DNA of 20,509 bases from Pelargonium x hortorum (GCA_036897525.1 JAYMTJ010000119.1:1-20509); one strand, 5' to 3'. Positions 1-10,959 are shown, counted from the stretch's first letter. Notes: a model not told the origin generated them from the sequence alone. Numbers and translations: made by a program.

Positions 1-123
1 AATATACATATTTATCCGATAGATAAATCAATATCCAAATTTGAATCTCAAAATTCAAATAAATCAACTAAATTACTCTAAGCAAGGGTACTTGTGTAAT
101 TACACGTCAATAATTTCTAAACT

Positions 124-130
124 TATAAAT
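124..130 (+). promoter_or_regulatory. TATA-like box of the NPC1-like gene
   Basis: A TATAAAT element lies about 200 bases before the start codon at 327. Transcription would then begin near 150-160, giving a leader of about 170 bases that is rich in C and T (about 225-290, with a CTCTCTCTC run), as in many plant 5' leaders. The first 120 bases are AT-rich with no gene that I can see. The element is seen directly; its use as a promoter is inferred from position only. Confidence 0.4.
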
Positions 131-326
131 ACGGTTATTTCTGATTTCGGTTACAGTGAGACGTGTGAGTGTACAGTAGAGTTCCTTGGTATATTAGTAG
201 AAACAAAATAAAAAAGAACCCGCAACGGCCACTTTCTCGTTCCCACTCCTCAGTCCTCCCAAACACTCTCTCTCTCGCACACCAGAAAAGTACGGATATA
301 GTGTGTTCTGCTCATTTCCAGCTCCA

Positions 327-1015
327 ATGGAGCTCTCGTGCAGGTCCTCCATGGCGTCTCGCTTAGGGTTTCTCCTCTCCATTTCTCTGCTCCAGGCAAG
401 CTTAGCTAGCTACCACAATTCTGCTTCTTCTCTTCTTGTGTCAGCGTCTTATTTTTCTTGCAGCTTAAGTTTTTTCTCGCTAGATTTGTGTTCCTTCATA
501 TGACATTTAATTTTCATCTTCTTTTGGTTGCTGAGAGAGTGAGAGAAGTTGAAATTGGAATTCAAACTCCATTTTCTCAGCTGCCAAACGGGGCCTAATT
601 AGTTTGAAGAATTTGTAAATTGAATTGGATTTCCATTTTCCTGTTTCGTTCTATCAGTACTTCCTTTTGATAGATATAGCTTTGAAGCGTGAGATTTCGG
701 GTCCTTTTTTCTGAGCCGCCAAACATTAATATATTTGTTAATTGATTTTATTTTTGGGTGATGATTTTGGGTCCTTTTTTTATGTTATGGTTTATAGGAT
801 TTTCAGGGGATTTATTATGTTATGTTATGATGTCAGTTTGACTGAATATGTAAAAATGGGTTGTATGATTTAGGTGATATGAGAAATTAAGCACTCTCCT
901 GGATCAAATGGACTAAATTTGGAACATTACATGTGCAGGTTTTATTTATAACGGCTATAGTGAGCGCAGAGAGTTCTATAATGGCTCGTCTTTTTGCATC
1001 CAATGCTTCAACCAG
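327..1015 (+). CDS. NPC1: NPC1-like exons 1-2: start codon and signal peptide
   Basis: Exon 1 (327-395, 23 codons) and exon 2 (939-1015) encode a hydrophobic leader: RLGFLLSISLLQ, then VLFITAIVSAESS. This fits cleavage after the AIVSA region and entry to the secretory pathway. The ATG at 327 is in frame; a second in-frame ATG at codon 9 could also start the protein. Exon 1 ends CAG followed by GCAAGC, so the first intron appears to use a GC donor with a normal AG acceptor (TGTGCAG). The next in-frame GT, near 440, would add residues that do not look like the family. The 543-base intron holds nothing recognisable. Confidence 0.75.
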
Positions 1016-1690
1016 GTGAGGTTCCTTTTGATGCTTAGCTGCCTATTATTTGTATAGCTAACCATTGGTCAGCTCTAGGAGTGAATTTCTCAAACTTAAT
1101 TAAAGTTGTGATTTCCTTTTCAAATTCCATATATGGCGAAGCATAATTTCAAGTGTTATTCAAAACACTGTCTTCTTCATTTGGCTAATAGTTTCTGTTT
1201 GTGTGGATATGAAAAATCCCTTTTTATTTTTTATTTTTGGTCACATATGTTACTATGATTCCCTGGTTTGTTGTTGATGTATTTATTAGTCCCACCTAAC
1301 TTTTCTGTGCATGAATGAGACTAACAGTGTTAAACATCTGTTTGTGCCTATCAAAATTAGTTTGGCAGTGTTGCATCTGGGGCTCTATCATTGGCTAGCC
1401 CTATGTTGTCGCCACTAGAGAAAGAAAACTTGAACTTTGGTATATTATTATCAGGTTCAAATGAATTGATTTGTGCCATTCGATATGGGCCTACATTGTC
1501 ACTTCATGGAGAATTCTAATTGCTTATTTTGTCTCTAAACGAAACTAGTTTGGATATCACCATATAATTCAATTCTTCCTCCTCACATTTATGTTCTATT
1601 TAAGACATAATTGTGCGCGTTTTTTTTCTTTTTTTTCTTACAGTATCAACAATTCAACATCTTTTTTCTTTCTTTCTTATTGTCAATTAG

Positions 1691-4600
1691 GGAAAGACAT
1701 TTGGAAGGATATTGTTCAATGTATGGCATTTGTGGACAGCGTAGTGATAAAAAAGTGCTAAACTGTCCATATAGCATTCCATCAGTGAAGGTAATTTTTA
1801 CAAGAACTTTGGGCTCTCCTTTCATTGAATTTGTTGGTACTGGTGCAAGGATATGATAGGCTGCATCAGCTACATTTGGTATACTGTCTTATGAGAATCA
1901 CCTTGTAATGCGATTGTTTTTTTCTTTCCCTTTTCGAACTTTGTAAGGGTCATGGCAATATATATATCTCTCTATTTAAGTTAGATTGTTCATTGACTAT
2001 CACGGCATGCTTTTTAGATTATTCAGTTTGCTCACGATCAAATAGATATTTTCTGCTTTTGGGCTTTATTCATTTTGGTTGATGCCCTTTTGCTACTAGT
2101 TCGACATATGTAAACATTGTTGAGACTGTGAGTATTTGATTATATATTTTTTCTGTGCTTGTTAGCCGGATGATCTGCTTTCTTCAAAGATTCAAAGTTT
2201 GTGCCCGACAATTACTGGCAATGTTTGTTGTACAGAAACTCAGTTTGACACATTACGGGCACAAGTCCAACAGGTAAGATTTTTCATTGAGACATCTATT
2301 GTGAACGTTAACTGATTTGTGAGCCTTTACTATCTTGGCTGCCGGTGAACTAAAATCCTGCTTTTGACTGTGCTACGACATTTGATGCTATTAAATGATA
2401 ATTGGATGGCATTACCATTTCATACCTTTTCGCGAAAACAACTTTGAAATGATCTACCATTTGTTCATTCTTAGTTGTTTATTCTTATTATTTTCGTGAA
2501 AATTGTTTTTTCCTAAAAGAACTTAAGTTAATTACTTATATCGTAGTCGGTTTTTTTTTTTTTTTAAATCTTGAATTAATTACTGATACTATAATGTGAA
2601 TCAAATAATTAACATTATCAAATCTCAACACTTCAATGATTGTACATTTTCAAATTAGGTCATTCTTAACTCTTAAGTATTAAATTTAAAAAATTACCTC
2701 TTAAGATGAATATTATCTTCTTGATTACCATAAGGTTGATAGCATCTCATCACAATTTATTAATAATCTTTGTAACTTTTTGACAACCTTCCTGAAGTAT
2801 ACGGTTTAACCAAAACTTCTAACTATTTTTCGTCACTAAAATGCTTTCACCTCTTAATTATTTATAAAATCTCCCCAAAATATTTCAGTAACATAATAAG
2901 TTTGTTTACCAAACCATGTTGGGCCAAGCGGTTGAGATGCTTTGGAATCCCTTTGAGGTCTCGGGTTTTAGTCTCCATGGTGACGGTATCTACTATATAT
3001 ATATAAGTGCCTATAAAAAATAATAATAAGTTTGTTTCTCTATGCTTCTAATGGACAGCCAAAAATGTTAGCATGAGACATGTATTTGTTAATTTAAGAT
3101 TTAACTTTTCATAAATATAAGTTGTATTAGATTGAAATGTCAGAGTATTTGCATGTCACAATTAAGTTGCATTAAATTAACAATCACATATCAAGGTACT
3201 GATTTGTCATACTTGATACTATCATCTGTATATTCTATAGCTAAAAAACACCATTACCTATTGTCTTTAAGTTCAATGATGGCTGTCTTTGTTGTTCGGC
3301 CACCATTTAGGACATCTTGAAGGCTTGTTCAACAGGCTAATATCCCATACACTGAAGTATGATCAAATATAATTTTCAAACTCAATGAGCATTTCGAGAA
3401 ACAACGATAAACTGATCAAGTTATACTTATATATACATGTTAAAAACGTATGATATCCCTTGATTGAGTTATTTCTTCAAAATCCAAAAAAAATAAAAAT
3501 GAAAGAAACTTGTGAAGTTAAACATTATCTTGCACGTATCATACAGATTATATGATTTTTCTTTGCAGGCAATTCCTTTTCTTGTTGGCTGTCCGGCTTG
3601 CTTGAGAAACTTTCTAAATTTGTTCTGTGAGCTTACCTGCTCGCCAAATCAGAGTTTATTTATTAATGTGACCTCTGTTTCGAAGGTTAGGAATTCTTAC
3701 GAGTTCTTTTTGGTCATGTTCTAAATGTGCTTGTTTGTTTCAATACGCTTTTACTTATCTTTTATATCTTCTTCAGGTTAATAACAATTTGACTGTGGAT
3801 GCGATTGATTTTCTTGTAACTGATGCTTTTGGTGAAGGGCAATACAATTCCTGCAAGGATGTGAAATTTGGTACCATGAATACACGAGCTATGGATTTCA
3901 TTGGTGCGGGTGCTCAAAGTTTTAAAGGTATGTTGACATTGGAGAAATTAAGGCCTAAACTCTCTCTGTTATTCACTTATTGTTTATTCTTCCTGAATAT
4001 GTCAATAGATTTTTCCTCACATCATATAAACTTTATCATTTCTGGATAGTTTATCATCTCCATCTTTAGCAACGCCAACTTCTAGTGTTGGTTTGCATTC
4101 ACCTTCATCCCAGTGATTTCGTCGTTTGTCTTTGTCATTTCCTTGACACTTTTCACCATTTTAAAAGCTGGATAATGTGGTGCTCTCCTGGGAGTTGATT
4201 CCCACGATCTTTTGTGATTGAAAAAGCTTTCAAACTGTCATTATACGTAGATGTTACTTGTTGCTGAGATGTGGATATATGATTCCAAGGCTTAATGGTC
4301 AGGGAATCAGCTTACTACTTTTTAGAAAATCATAAATGTTTTATATTGCAATGTTATGCTAAAAGGTACTTTTTGTTGATGATTTTTTATGTAAATTGCT
4401 TAAAAGAATTAGTGCTTAAGCTCTATCCTGTAATATTTTGTAGTTTGTTGCCCTCTCAATCTAACCTTAGATACTAATTGCTTTTACATACCTTTAAAGT
4501 CCAATACTTTTACTCAACTTTTAGTGTTCTTGCATTGATTTCTTTTGGCAGAGTGGTTTGCTTTCATTGGTAGGCAAGCAGGCCCTGGTATCCCAGGTTC

Positions 4601-4799
4601 ACCATATGCTATTACATTTCTGTCAAGTATTCCTGAACCATATGGAATGCAACCTATGAATGTATCTACTTACTCATGTGGTGACAACGCAATGGGTTGT
4701 TCTTGTGGTGATTGTCCTTCATCTCCTGCCTGCTCTAGTACAGTAACTCCTCCTCCTCACAAAGAGGGTTCCTGTTGTGTGCGAATTGGGTCTCTTAAG
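1691..4799 (+). CDS. NPC1: NPC1-like exons 3-7: luminal Cys-rich N-terminal sterol-binding domain
   Basis: The exons are 1691-1790, 2166-2273, 3569-3685, 3777-3927 and 4552-4799, covering about residues 49-290. The order is that of the NPC1 N-terminal domain: [11 protein letters not shown], then TGNVCC, then [20 protein letters not shown], then [13 protein letters not shown] before a Pro-rich linker. In this family these cysteines form disulfides around the sterol pocket. NVT (exon 5) and NLT (exon 6) are likely N-glycosylation sites. Every intron here has GT-AG borders and every junction keeps frame. Intron 4 (2274-3568) is the longest and carries a SINE; the 624-base intron 6 holds nothing recognisable. 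Confidence 0.9.
2893..3037 (+). mobile_element. tRNA-derived SINE with 15-bp target-site duplications, in intron 4
   Basis: The element body (2908-3022, about 115 bp) starts with a Pol III box A-like TGGGCCAAGCGG (2920-2931) and has a box B-like GGGTTTTAGTCTCC (2963-2976), with tRNA-like spacing. It ends in a TA-rich stretch and an A-rich tail near 3015-3022. It is bounded by perfect direct repeats ATAATAAGTTTGTTT at 2893-2907 and 3023-3037, the hallmark of LINE-driven insertion. The perfect duplications suggest a fairly recent insertion. It lies in the same orientation as the host gene, well away from splice sites. Confidence 0.85.
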
Positions 4800-4954
4800 G
4801 TGAGAGAGATTGTTGGGGGAAGGTTAAACTTTCATTTTCTTGTTCACACTAAACTAGAGTTAGTCTTGTGGCAGACTGACTGTTTATTTATTTATTTTTA
4901 TAATTATACAGTCATACTTTCCTCTGATAGGGTTTCACTGTCTGATAATTGCAG

Positions 4955-5956
4955 GCGAAATGTGTTGACATTGCTTTAGCTATCCTATATATTATATTGG
5001 TTTCTTTATTTCTAGGGTGGGGATTGTTTCACTGGAAAAGAGAAAGGAATTCAACTTCTAGAATGAAATCATTTCATAACGCCAGGAATGGTGGTGAACT
5101 CCATTCTGTTGACAGGCAAAAGGATGACGGTCTCCCCATGCAGGTGCGTGCTGATTCACTGCTCAATACAAAGAATGCATGTCTATATAACCAATTTCAT
5201 CTCCGGTTATTTAACTTGGGAAATAATTTTTTAATTTATTTTTAAGTTGATAGATCGGGCTTTATTTTTTGTAATTTGAATTTGTTTCTTATTATTTATT
5301 GTCTTTCTTTGAGTAGTCTTAAATTCTATGTTAGTGCGCCTTAGCATGCTACATTTTTCAGGTCCTGCTAAACTAGCATATTAACTGACTCATGCACAGA
5401 ACATTTTCCTTATCCAGTTTCTATTTTATCAAATAATTTCTGTTAGAACTTAAACTTTGTGGGCTCCCTTTGGATGCAAGTGTTCATTCTAAAAGGATTT
5501 GGTATTTGGGTAATGCTCTTCAATTTATAATTAGCCCAACTTTACTATCTTCCATCAATGTGGGACTACTATTTGTATTAAATTCTCTTTTGTTTTATAT
5601 CATGCTCTTTGTATGTTTGTCTGTCTCATTTCTCTAGGTTATATTCCTTATGAGTTTCTTTGTATTTGTTGATTATCAGATGCTTGAGGATGCTCCTCAA
5701 ACTAGGCACAGAGTCCAGCTTTCACTTGTGCAAGGATACATGTCAAATTTTTACAGGTTCCTGCCTGTGCTATTTTTGCATACAAGTGAAATGTTTTTTT
5801 TTTGTTTGCTTACTTTGTGAGTAACATACTACGTCCAGGAGGTATGGAACATGGGTTGCTAGAAATCCAACCCTCACGTTGTGCTCTTCATTGGCTATAG
5901 TTCTTCTACTTTGTATAGGTCTAGTTCGTTTCAAGGTGGAGACTCGGCCGGAGAAG
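4955..5956 (+). CDS. NPC1: NPC1-like exons 8-10: first two membrane spans and loop
   Basis: Exon 8 (4955-5143) encodes a span of about 25 residues beginning CVDIALAILYIILVSLFLGW, followed by a basic cytosolic stretch (HWKRERN). Exon 9 (5680-5756) carries VQLSLVQGYMSNFYR, a well-conserved loop. Exon 10 (5839-5956) encodes a second span (TLTLCSSLAIVLLLCIGL) followed by RFKVETRPEK. Spans lie near residues 293-317 and 389-410. Splice borders are canonical. The second span opens the middle luminal domain in known NPC1 proteins. Confidence 0.88.
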
Positions 5957-6149
5957 GTATGCTAATAGCTTTTCTAATTTCATGTGAACATAATGTCACC
6001 CTACTCATTAGTGCTTCATTCGATGTTATGTTTGTGAATGCTCATTTTTGTCTAATCTATTTGAAGCTTCGTATATGATTGTTGAGAATATGAAATGCTA
6101 TTGTTAATATTGATTTAAAATAGAAGCCTTTTATTTTTATATAGGGCAT

Positions 6150-6280
6150 TGCAAGAGTTAGACTCAAAATTAATTTGGCAATAGCCTAATTTATGGAGCT
6201 AATAAATGTATTCAAAATAAGAGATACATAAACAAGTCCCATATATTATGGGATTCAAAATATCTCAACATCCCCTCAAA
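6150..6280 (-). mobile_element. Small LTR-element fossil: 3' LTR and polypurine tract in intron 10
   Basis: Read on the minus strand, a G-rich polypurine tract (6271-6280, TGAGGGGA) is followed directly by an LTR-like segment that starts TGTTGAGATA at 6270 and ends in CA near 6150, about 121 bp. This layout matches a common short plant repeat whose LTR begins TGTTGAGA after a purine tract and whose short size suggests a TRIM-type, non-coding element. No second LTR or matching target-site duplication is seen, so only one end survives. It is old and broken. Family assignment rests on pattern memory rather than a search. Confidence 0.5.
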
Positions 6281-6468
6281 CTCAAGGTGTCACTAAATTG
6301 ACACTTGAATTTGTGAAAAACCATTAGAAAATGTACTTGATACAGGGATCTTTTTTTAATATTACTTTTCTTGGTCATTTATCAACATTCATGTACTTGG
6401 AAAATAGACATTAGTTTTTTGTTGGTTTTCCTATACATCAATCATGTTTTTAATACATCATGTTTCAG

Positions 6469-8234
6469 TTATGGGTAGGGCCTGGAAGTAAAGCTGCAGA
6501 AGAGAAACAATACTTTGACAACCACCTAGCCCCTTTTTACAGAATTGAACAGGTTTTTGTTGATCTATTTTGTTGATTATTTAATATTTTCTTAATTTCT
6601 TGCTATAATTTTACTTCGGATTGGGCAAGTAAGAGAAGGGTCTTACTCAGAGAGATTAAGGTTAGAAGGTGAAGACAATTCTCCTTAAAAGGATGTGAAT
6701 TAGTAATTTTTGTAATCTTTTCAGCTCATATTAGCCACAATTCCAGCTGTTAATGGTACATCACCTAGTATCCTGACAGAAGACAATATCAACTTACTTT
6801 TCGAAGTACAGAAGAAGGTATTTACTGGGGCTTCTCATTAAGCTATTTTGACATTGCATTTAAATAATGTGACTGGCGATGGATATCAGTTTTGATTTCC
6901 TTTGTTACAAAGGTCAACTTTTATCGTCTTTGTTTGTTTTCTGTACAATTGTAAATTTCATACTCATTGGCTTTTACTCAATTTTGATAGGTGGATGGGC
7001 TGCGAGCAAATTTTTCTGGCTCAATGGTATCTCTTACAGATATTTGCATGAAGCCACTGGGGGAAGATTGTGCCACTCAAAGTGTTATTCAGGTTTTCAA
7101 TTTGCACCTATGTATGAATTTAAAGAGTAGTTTGCAGTGTGCGGAGCACGAGGGGTGCAAGTTACATGAAATTTGTGATTTATTTTATGTTTAGCAGTTC
7201 ATGTTAGTATTATCATCCAATTCATATATATTTATAGGAACTTGACAACAGGATTGCTCTGGGATTAGGGTACTTGTGGCCCATATTTAATGGGATGATG
7301 ATCAGTTTCTTGTTTTTAGAAGTACCACTGGGATGTTATTTCTGTTACCAACCTGCCTTAATTAGTTCCATTAGTGGGGTTATATTAGCAGTGTCAAATG
7401 GCGTGAGTGAAAATCTTTTGTTCTTCTCCATGAGATTGAGAGGGTCTGTTCTCCTAGACAGGGTTAGGACAGTGAATCCTTTTCCTAAACCCACCAATCC
7501 TACAGCATACTACTAGTATGAGTTTACTTAGACACCTATATCTATGTTATAAGGACTACATCACTTCAGTTAGCTTTGTTTCATTATCTTGAGACACTGG
7601 CAGTGAAGTGTGTTGAGCATGAAAAATATAATATTTTGTGCTTCAACTACGTTACTGACAATTATTGTATTGTGGCCTGGTCCGTGCCTGTGCTCTTGTT
7701 CATGGTTTTTCTCAGAAAACATATTTTTATTGCACATCTATTTTGTGTTTTTGTCACCATGAAAACTTCCTGTAATTAAGAGATCTGTCTATCAGAAGTT
7801 TCTCATACAAGTATTAACTTGAAATAATAAGCTGATTGCTAGAGGGTGCTATTTTTGGTTAATCGTCATCAAATTAGTTTTCTATCATTGTTTCCTTTTC
7901 TTATTTTTTCTTTCTGGGTAGTATTTCAAGATGAATCCTAAAAACTATGGACCAGATGGTGACTATGGGGGACTTGAGCATGTCAAATATTGTTTTCAGG
8001 TATATTCTGATACTCCACCATCTATGGGTTTTTTCAACCTCTCTCTCAGTTTTTTATAGAGAAATTTTAGTTATGTGGATTATGATTGTGATATTCGCCT
8101 CAAAACGTACTAACATTAGGTGATGTCTTCTATTTTAGCATTATACATCTGCAGAAAAATGCATGAGTGCATTTAAAGCCCCTCTTGATCCAAGCACTGC
8201 ATTAGGAGGTTTTTCTACAAACATTTATTAAGAG
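6469..8234 (+). CDS. NPC1: NPC1-like exons 11-15: middle luminal domain, ending in a premature stop
   Basis: Exons 6469-6552, 6725-6817, 6991-7092, 7922-7999 and 8139-8234 cover residues 419 to about 567. Family landmarks are LWVGPGS, QYFDNHLAPFYRIEQ, SMVSLTDICMKPLG and YFKMNPKNYG. In exon 15 the conserved GGFS segment is followed by TNIY and then TAA at 8229-8231, where relatives have Ser or a similar residue and then Glu. The exon still ends in GAG with a GTAAG donor, so a single C-to-A change is the simplest explanation. The 829-base intron 13 (7093-7921) holds nothing recognisable. Confidence 0.87.
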
Positions 8235-8312
8235 GTAAGTTTAGATCCACTATACATTAAAATTTGATTGCACTATTGTAATTTTCTCAACCACCTATGA
8301 TATAATTCACTG

Positions 8313-9970
8313 GCTACTGCATTCATAATAACATATCCAGTAAACAATGCAATTGCTAGAGAAGGTAATGAAACTAGGAAGGCCGTGGCTTGGGAGAAAG
8401 CTTTTATTCAGTCAGCAAAGGTTTGCCCAATGTTCTCGTCATTTTAATTCCAATTTTCTTTTTGTTATGTTTTCTCGACTTTTGCTACTTATTTATGCAG
8501 GATTCCAATTCAATACTTCTCGTGATGTTCTAATACTTACTTATTTCAGTAGTGCATAAGTTTATTCTTTAGGTGTATTGTCTACATAATTTTGCCAATG
8601 TACTTGGAGATGTATCTGGGAGGACCGTATTAACAAATTGACATGTAACAATTACTTCTGTGGATAATTTCTTGACAATTATCTTAACACAAATTATAGC
8701 AAAATCTAATTGTTCAAGTATTATAAATAATGCAATGTTCAGTTCCAATTGGAGTAAAACCAGCTACTATAATTAAGTCAAAATATTTCTTGCTCCCATG
8801 TTAGGTAGCTACCAGTCTCAATGACTTATTCTAAGGTGATAATCTGCATTTAAAATGCCAATAACTTATCACTATGTCTGTGACTATATCAGATTTAGAG
8901 GCGAGTTTATTTGCCTACTAAGTTGAGGAAATTCAATTGTCTTCAATTGAAATTTGTTTGAAGATTTAGTTTTATACTTCAATGATCAATCTCTGTTATC
9001 ATGTGCCATTGCTCTAATAATGTTGTCAAAAAAGGAATTTAACTCTGTTCTGGATGGTCAATGCCTCCATGTATCCTCTTTGTAATTGTGCTAATGACTT
9101 CATGCTAGATGATGGATTACACCTTCAAATTTTATGTAAATCACAGAAGCCAATTGTTTCTATCTGAGTCCTACAGTTATGTATGTTCTCCAACTTTGCT
9201 TGATAAAAGAATGTTGCAAGATGATACTGCTTGCAAACATTCATTTCGAAAGAACATATGATTAAGCATGGGTCATCGCTCTTTTAGTTCAGAAAAGTGT
9301 TTTTTTGCATAGAAAGCAACTCATCCAGGTTCACCTTTAGGAAGCAGGGTTAACCTTGAATATATATACCATTTGAGATTCCCGTACACATATTTTTGTA
9401 ATATGCGGGCTACCTTTTGCTTGATTACTCCTAATCCTGAAATTATGTAATCTCTGTCATAACAATACTGGTAAAATTAAAATTATGTAATCTCTGTTAT
9501 TTATTTTTTATTTGTGTGTGTGTGTGATTAATACAATATTTTTCTCTCGTTTCAACAATCGATTGTGGAGACAAGATTAGATATTGAATAAATTTTTGCT
9601 GGTTTCTTATTCAGTTTTTGGTCTCATTTGATTTCAGTTAAGCTATCTCGTGATGTTTGGTTACATCTCTCTGACTTTGTAGGATACGCCTCGTATATCT
9701 TCCTTATACCTTTCATCTAAGGTATGATATCATTTATGGTTTCACATTTCATCTGTCCGAATACAATCTATTGCATCTTGTTCAAGAATTATTGACGGCT
9801 TCTTATGGAATGCTTTATTATTCCAAACTGAACACTTTGTTGTACTGCAAGTATTGCTTGGTCTTTCAGGAGTTTTGCTTGTTATGCCATCTGATCTTGC
9901 ATCAGTTGGACTTTTCAGGGCCATAGGTGTAAAGTCTACCCTTATCATTATGGAAGTCATTCCGTTTCTG
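8313..9970 (+). pseudogene. NPC1: NPC1-like remnant exons for the middle luminal and sterol-sensing domains
   Basis: Three decayed exons. At 8313-8420 the frame reads TYPVNNAIAREGNETRKAVA and on to FIQSAK, ending in a normal donor, but the two bases before it are TG instead of AG. At 9638-9721 the frame reads SYLVMFGYISLTL, then TAG, then DTPRISSLYLSSK; SYLVMF and ISLTL mark the first sterol-sensing-domain helix. At 9851-9970 it reads VLLGLSGVLLVM and on to KSTLIIMEVIPFL, with acceptor GCAA instead of GCAG and a donor apparently one G short. The exon normally lying between the first two (about 35 codons containing DELLPMVQ and EEELKREST) is not visible in 8421-9637. Nothing matching the family follows 9970. 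Confidence 0.85.
8421..9637 (+). other. 1.2-kb stretch where an NPC1 exon is expected but absent
   Basis: AT-rich, intron-like sequence. It contains a short TG run (about 9514-9526) and a 17-base direct repeat, AATTATGTAATCTCTGT, at 9441-9457 and 9481-9497 (period 40). An acceptor-like TTATGCAG followed by GAT at 8501 could mark where the missing exon began, because the family exon also starts with Asp, but the codons after it do not match. Confidence 0.4.
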
Positions 9971-10871
9971 TATGTATTCTTCTTCTGTCACGGCTACGAA
10001 CTATCATATTCTACATTGTGTCGAACATGTGTCAACCATTACGTGCTCTTAAATGAACTCCAATTATGTGATTCGTATCCATGGACAGCTTGTTAGTTAC
10101 AGTTTGTGTGTCTTTTCCATTCGCACTTGGTATTCCTTGTAAGTATCAAATAGGCGAAGTAGTATAAATACAAGTTAGCTTAGAATAGAAAGGAAGGGGT
10201 TGTATTGTGTCAACTGGGCTACTGCCTTTGGCTTTGCAGATTATATTCCGAAGAGTGTGTATGATTACAAACTGTCCTCAAATTCTAATCGTCTTCTCCA
10301 TTCAACTACCATCCTCAGTTCTTCCTTTCTTTGATTCAAGTTCTACCTCCTTTTCGTCTCCAACCTCTTCAGGGCATAGCATCTGTATTGGTGCTGTATC
10401 ATTATTCTTCAATCCCCATGAGTATGTGTTCTAACAAACTCAAAGGGATACTAACTTATTATAGGGATGTTATTAGTCATTGATGCCATAACTAACATCC
10501 TCAAAAGAAAATAGGACATTCATGGACAATTCTTGGAAGACAAACAAAACTCTCATTTCCTAACCGCAGTGAGTATTTGTTCAAATCTCACGGACTTGGC
10601 CTACTGGTCAGGGCGGTCTCCTCCCTTCTTGGCAATCGAACTTTAGGTCTTCCACCCAACGAGATCAAAGAGGTGTAATAGACTTTTAGTAGTAACTACC
10701 TCACTCTAAAAATAATAATTGCTCTGTTTGGATTGTTTAGTTTAAGTTTTGATTTACAGTTCCAGGTTTGTTATAGTTTTGTTATCAATCTGAACTGGAG
10801 GACTAAAGAAGTGAATGACCCCAATCTCGTACAAGCATAACATGTTACTAATATATCATGTTTTATGGCAG
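9971..10871. other. Intergenic debris with a possible degenerate SINE
   Basis: No NPC1 exon follows 9970. A box A-like TGGCCTACTGGT at 10597-10608, a weak box B-like segment near 10631-10645 and an A-rich run near 10707-10717 could be a worn tRNA-derived SINE of about 130 bp. No target-site duplication is visible, so this is only a suggestion. The rest shows no gene that I recognise. Confidence 0.3.
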
Positions 10872-10959
10872 GTGAAGGTGCACTCTATGGAGTGGAAATT
10901 AATTATAGAGGATAGCTGATTCTTTTGCTAACTTTGTTTTGGAACCAACAGTTGTGAAG
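10872..10959 (+). pseudogene. Exon-like fragment of an unidentified gene, one frameshift
   Basis: The 88-base stretch lies between an acceptor-like ATGGCAG and a donor-like GAAG-GTATTT. Two frames give protein-like sequence: VKVHSMEWKLIIEDS at the start, then ADSFANFVLEPTVVK at the end. The frame changes near 10915. With two more bases it would be 90 bases, exactly 30 codons in phase 0 at both ends. This looks like one exon of a host gene, stranded. I do not recognise the family. Chance open sequence remains possible. Confidence 0.35.

Larger units (their letters stand above)
327..9970 (+). pseudogene. NPC1: NPC1-like intracellular sterol transporter, 3'-truncated and broken
   Basis: NPC1 proteins are multi-span membrane proteins of late endosomes or vacuoles that accept sterols in a luminal Cys-rich N-terminal domain and pass them to the membrane through a sterol-sensing domain. 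Plant members have roughly 1,270-1,290 residues. Exons read by homology and splice signals: 327-395, 939-1015, 1691-1790, 2166-2273, 3569-3685, 3777-3927, 4552-4799, 4955-5143, 5680-5756, 5839-5956, 6469-6552, 6725-6817, 6991-7092, 7922-7999, 8139-8234, 8313-8420, then 9638-9721 and 9851-9970. All phases join correctly through exon 15, giving 567 codons before a TAA at 8229-8231. Downstream, exon 16 has no acceptor AG, the exon expected between 8420 and 9638 is not found, the 9638 exon has an internal TAG, the last exon has damaged borders, and the rest of the gene is missing. It is either a pseudogene or a gene making a truncated protein. Family identity is very sure. Confidence 0.93.

Noticed and set aside
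2920-2976. Possible tRNA gene
   Set aside because: Box A and box B are present, but no cloverleaf can be drawn and the segment is enclosed by target-site duplications with an A-rich tail, so it is a SINE.
7274-7516. 80-codon + strand frame between NPC1 exons 13 and 14
   Set aside because: Exons 13 and 14 join in phase without it and it has no similarity to NPC1, so it is intron sequence.
10207-10434. Open frame with an acceptor-like TTTGCAG at its start
   Set aside because: The Ser-rich translation matches no family and no donor or partner exon supports it.
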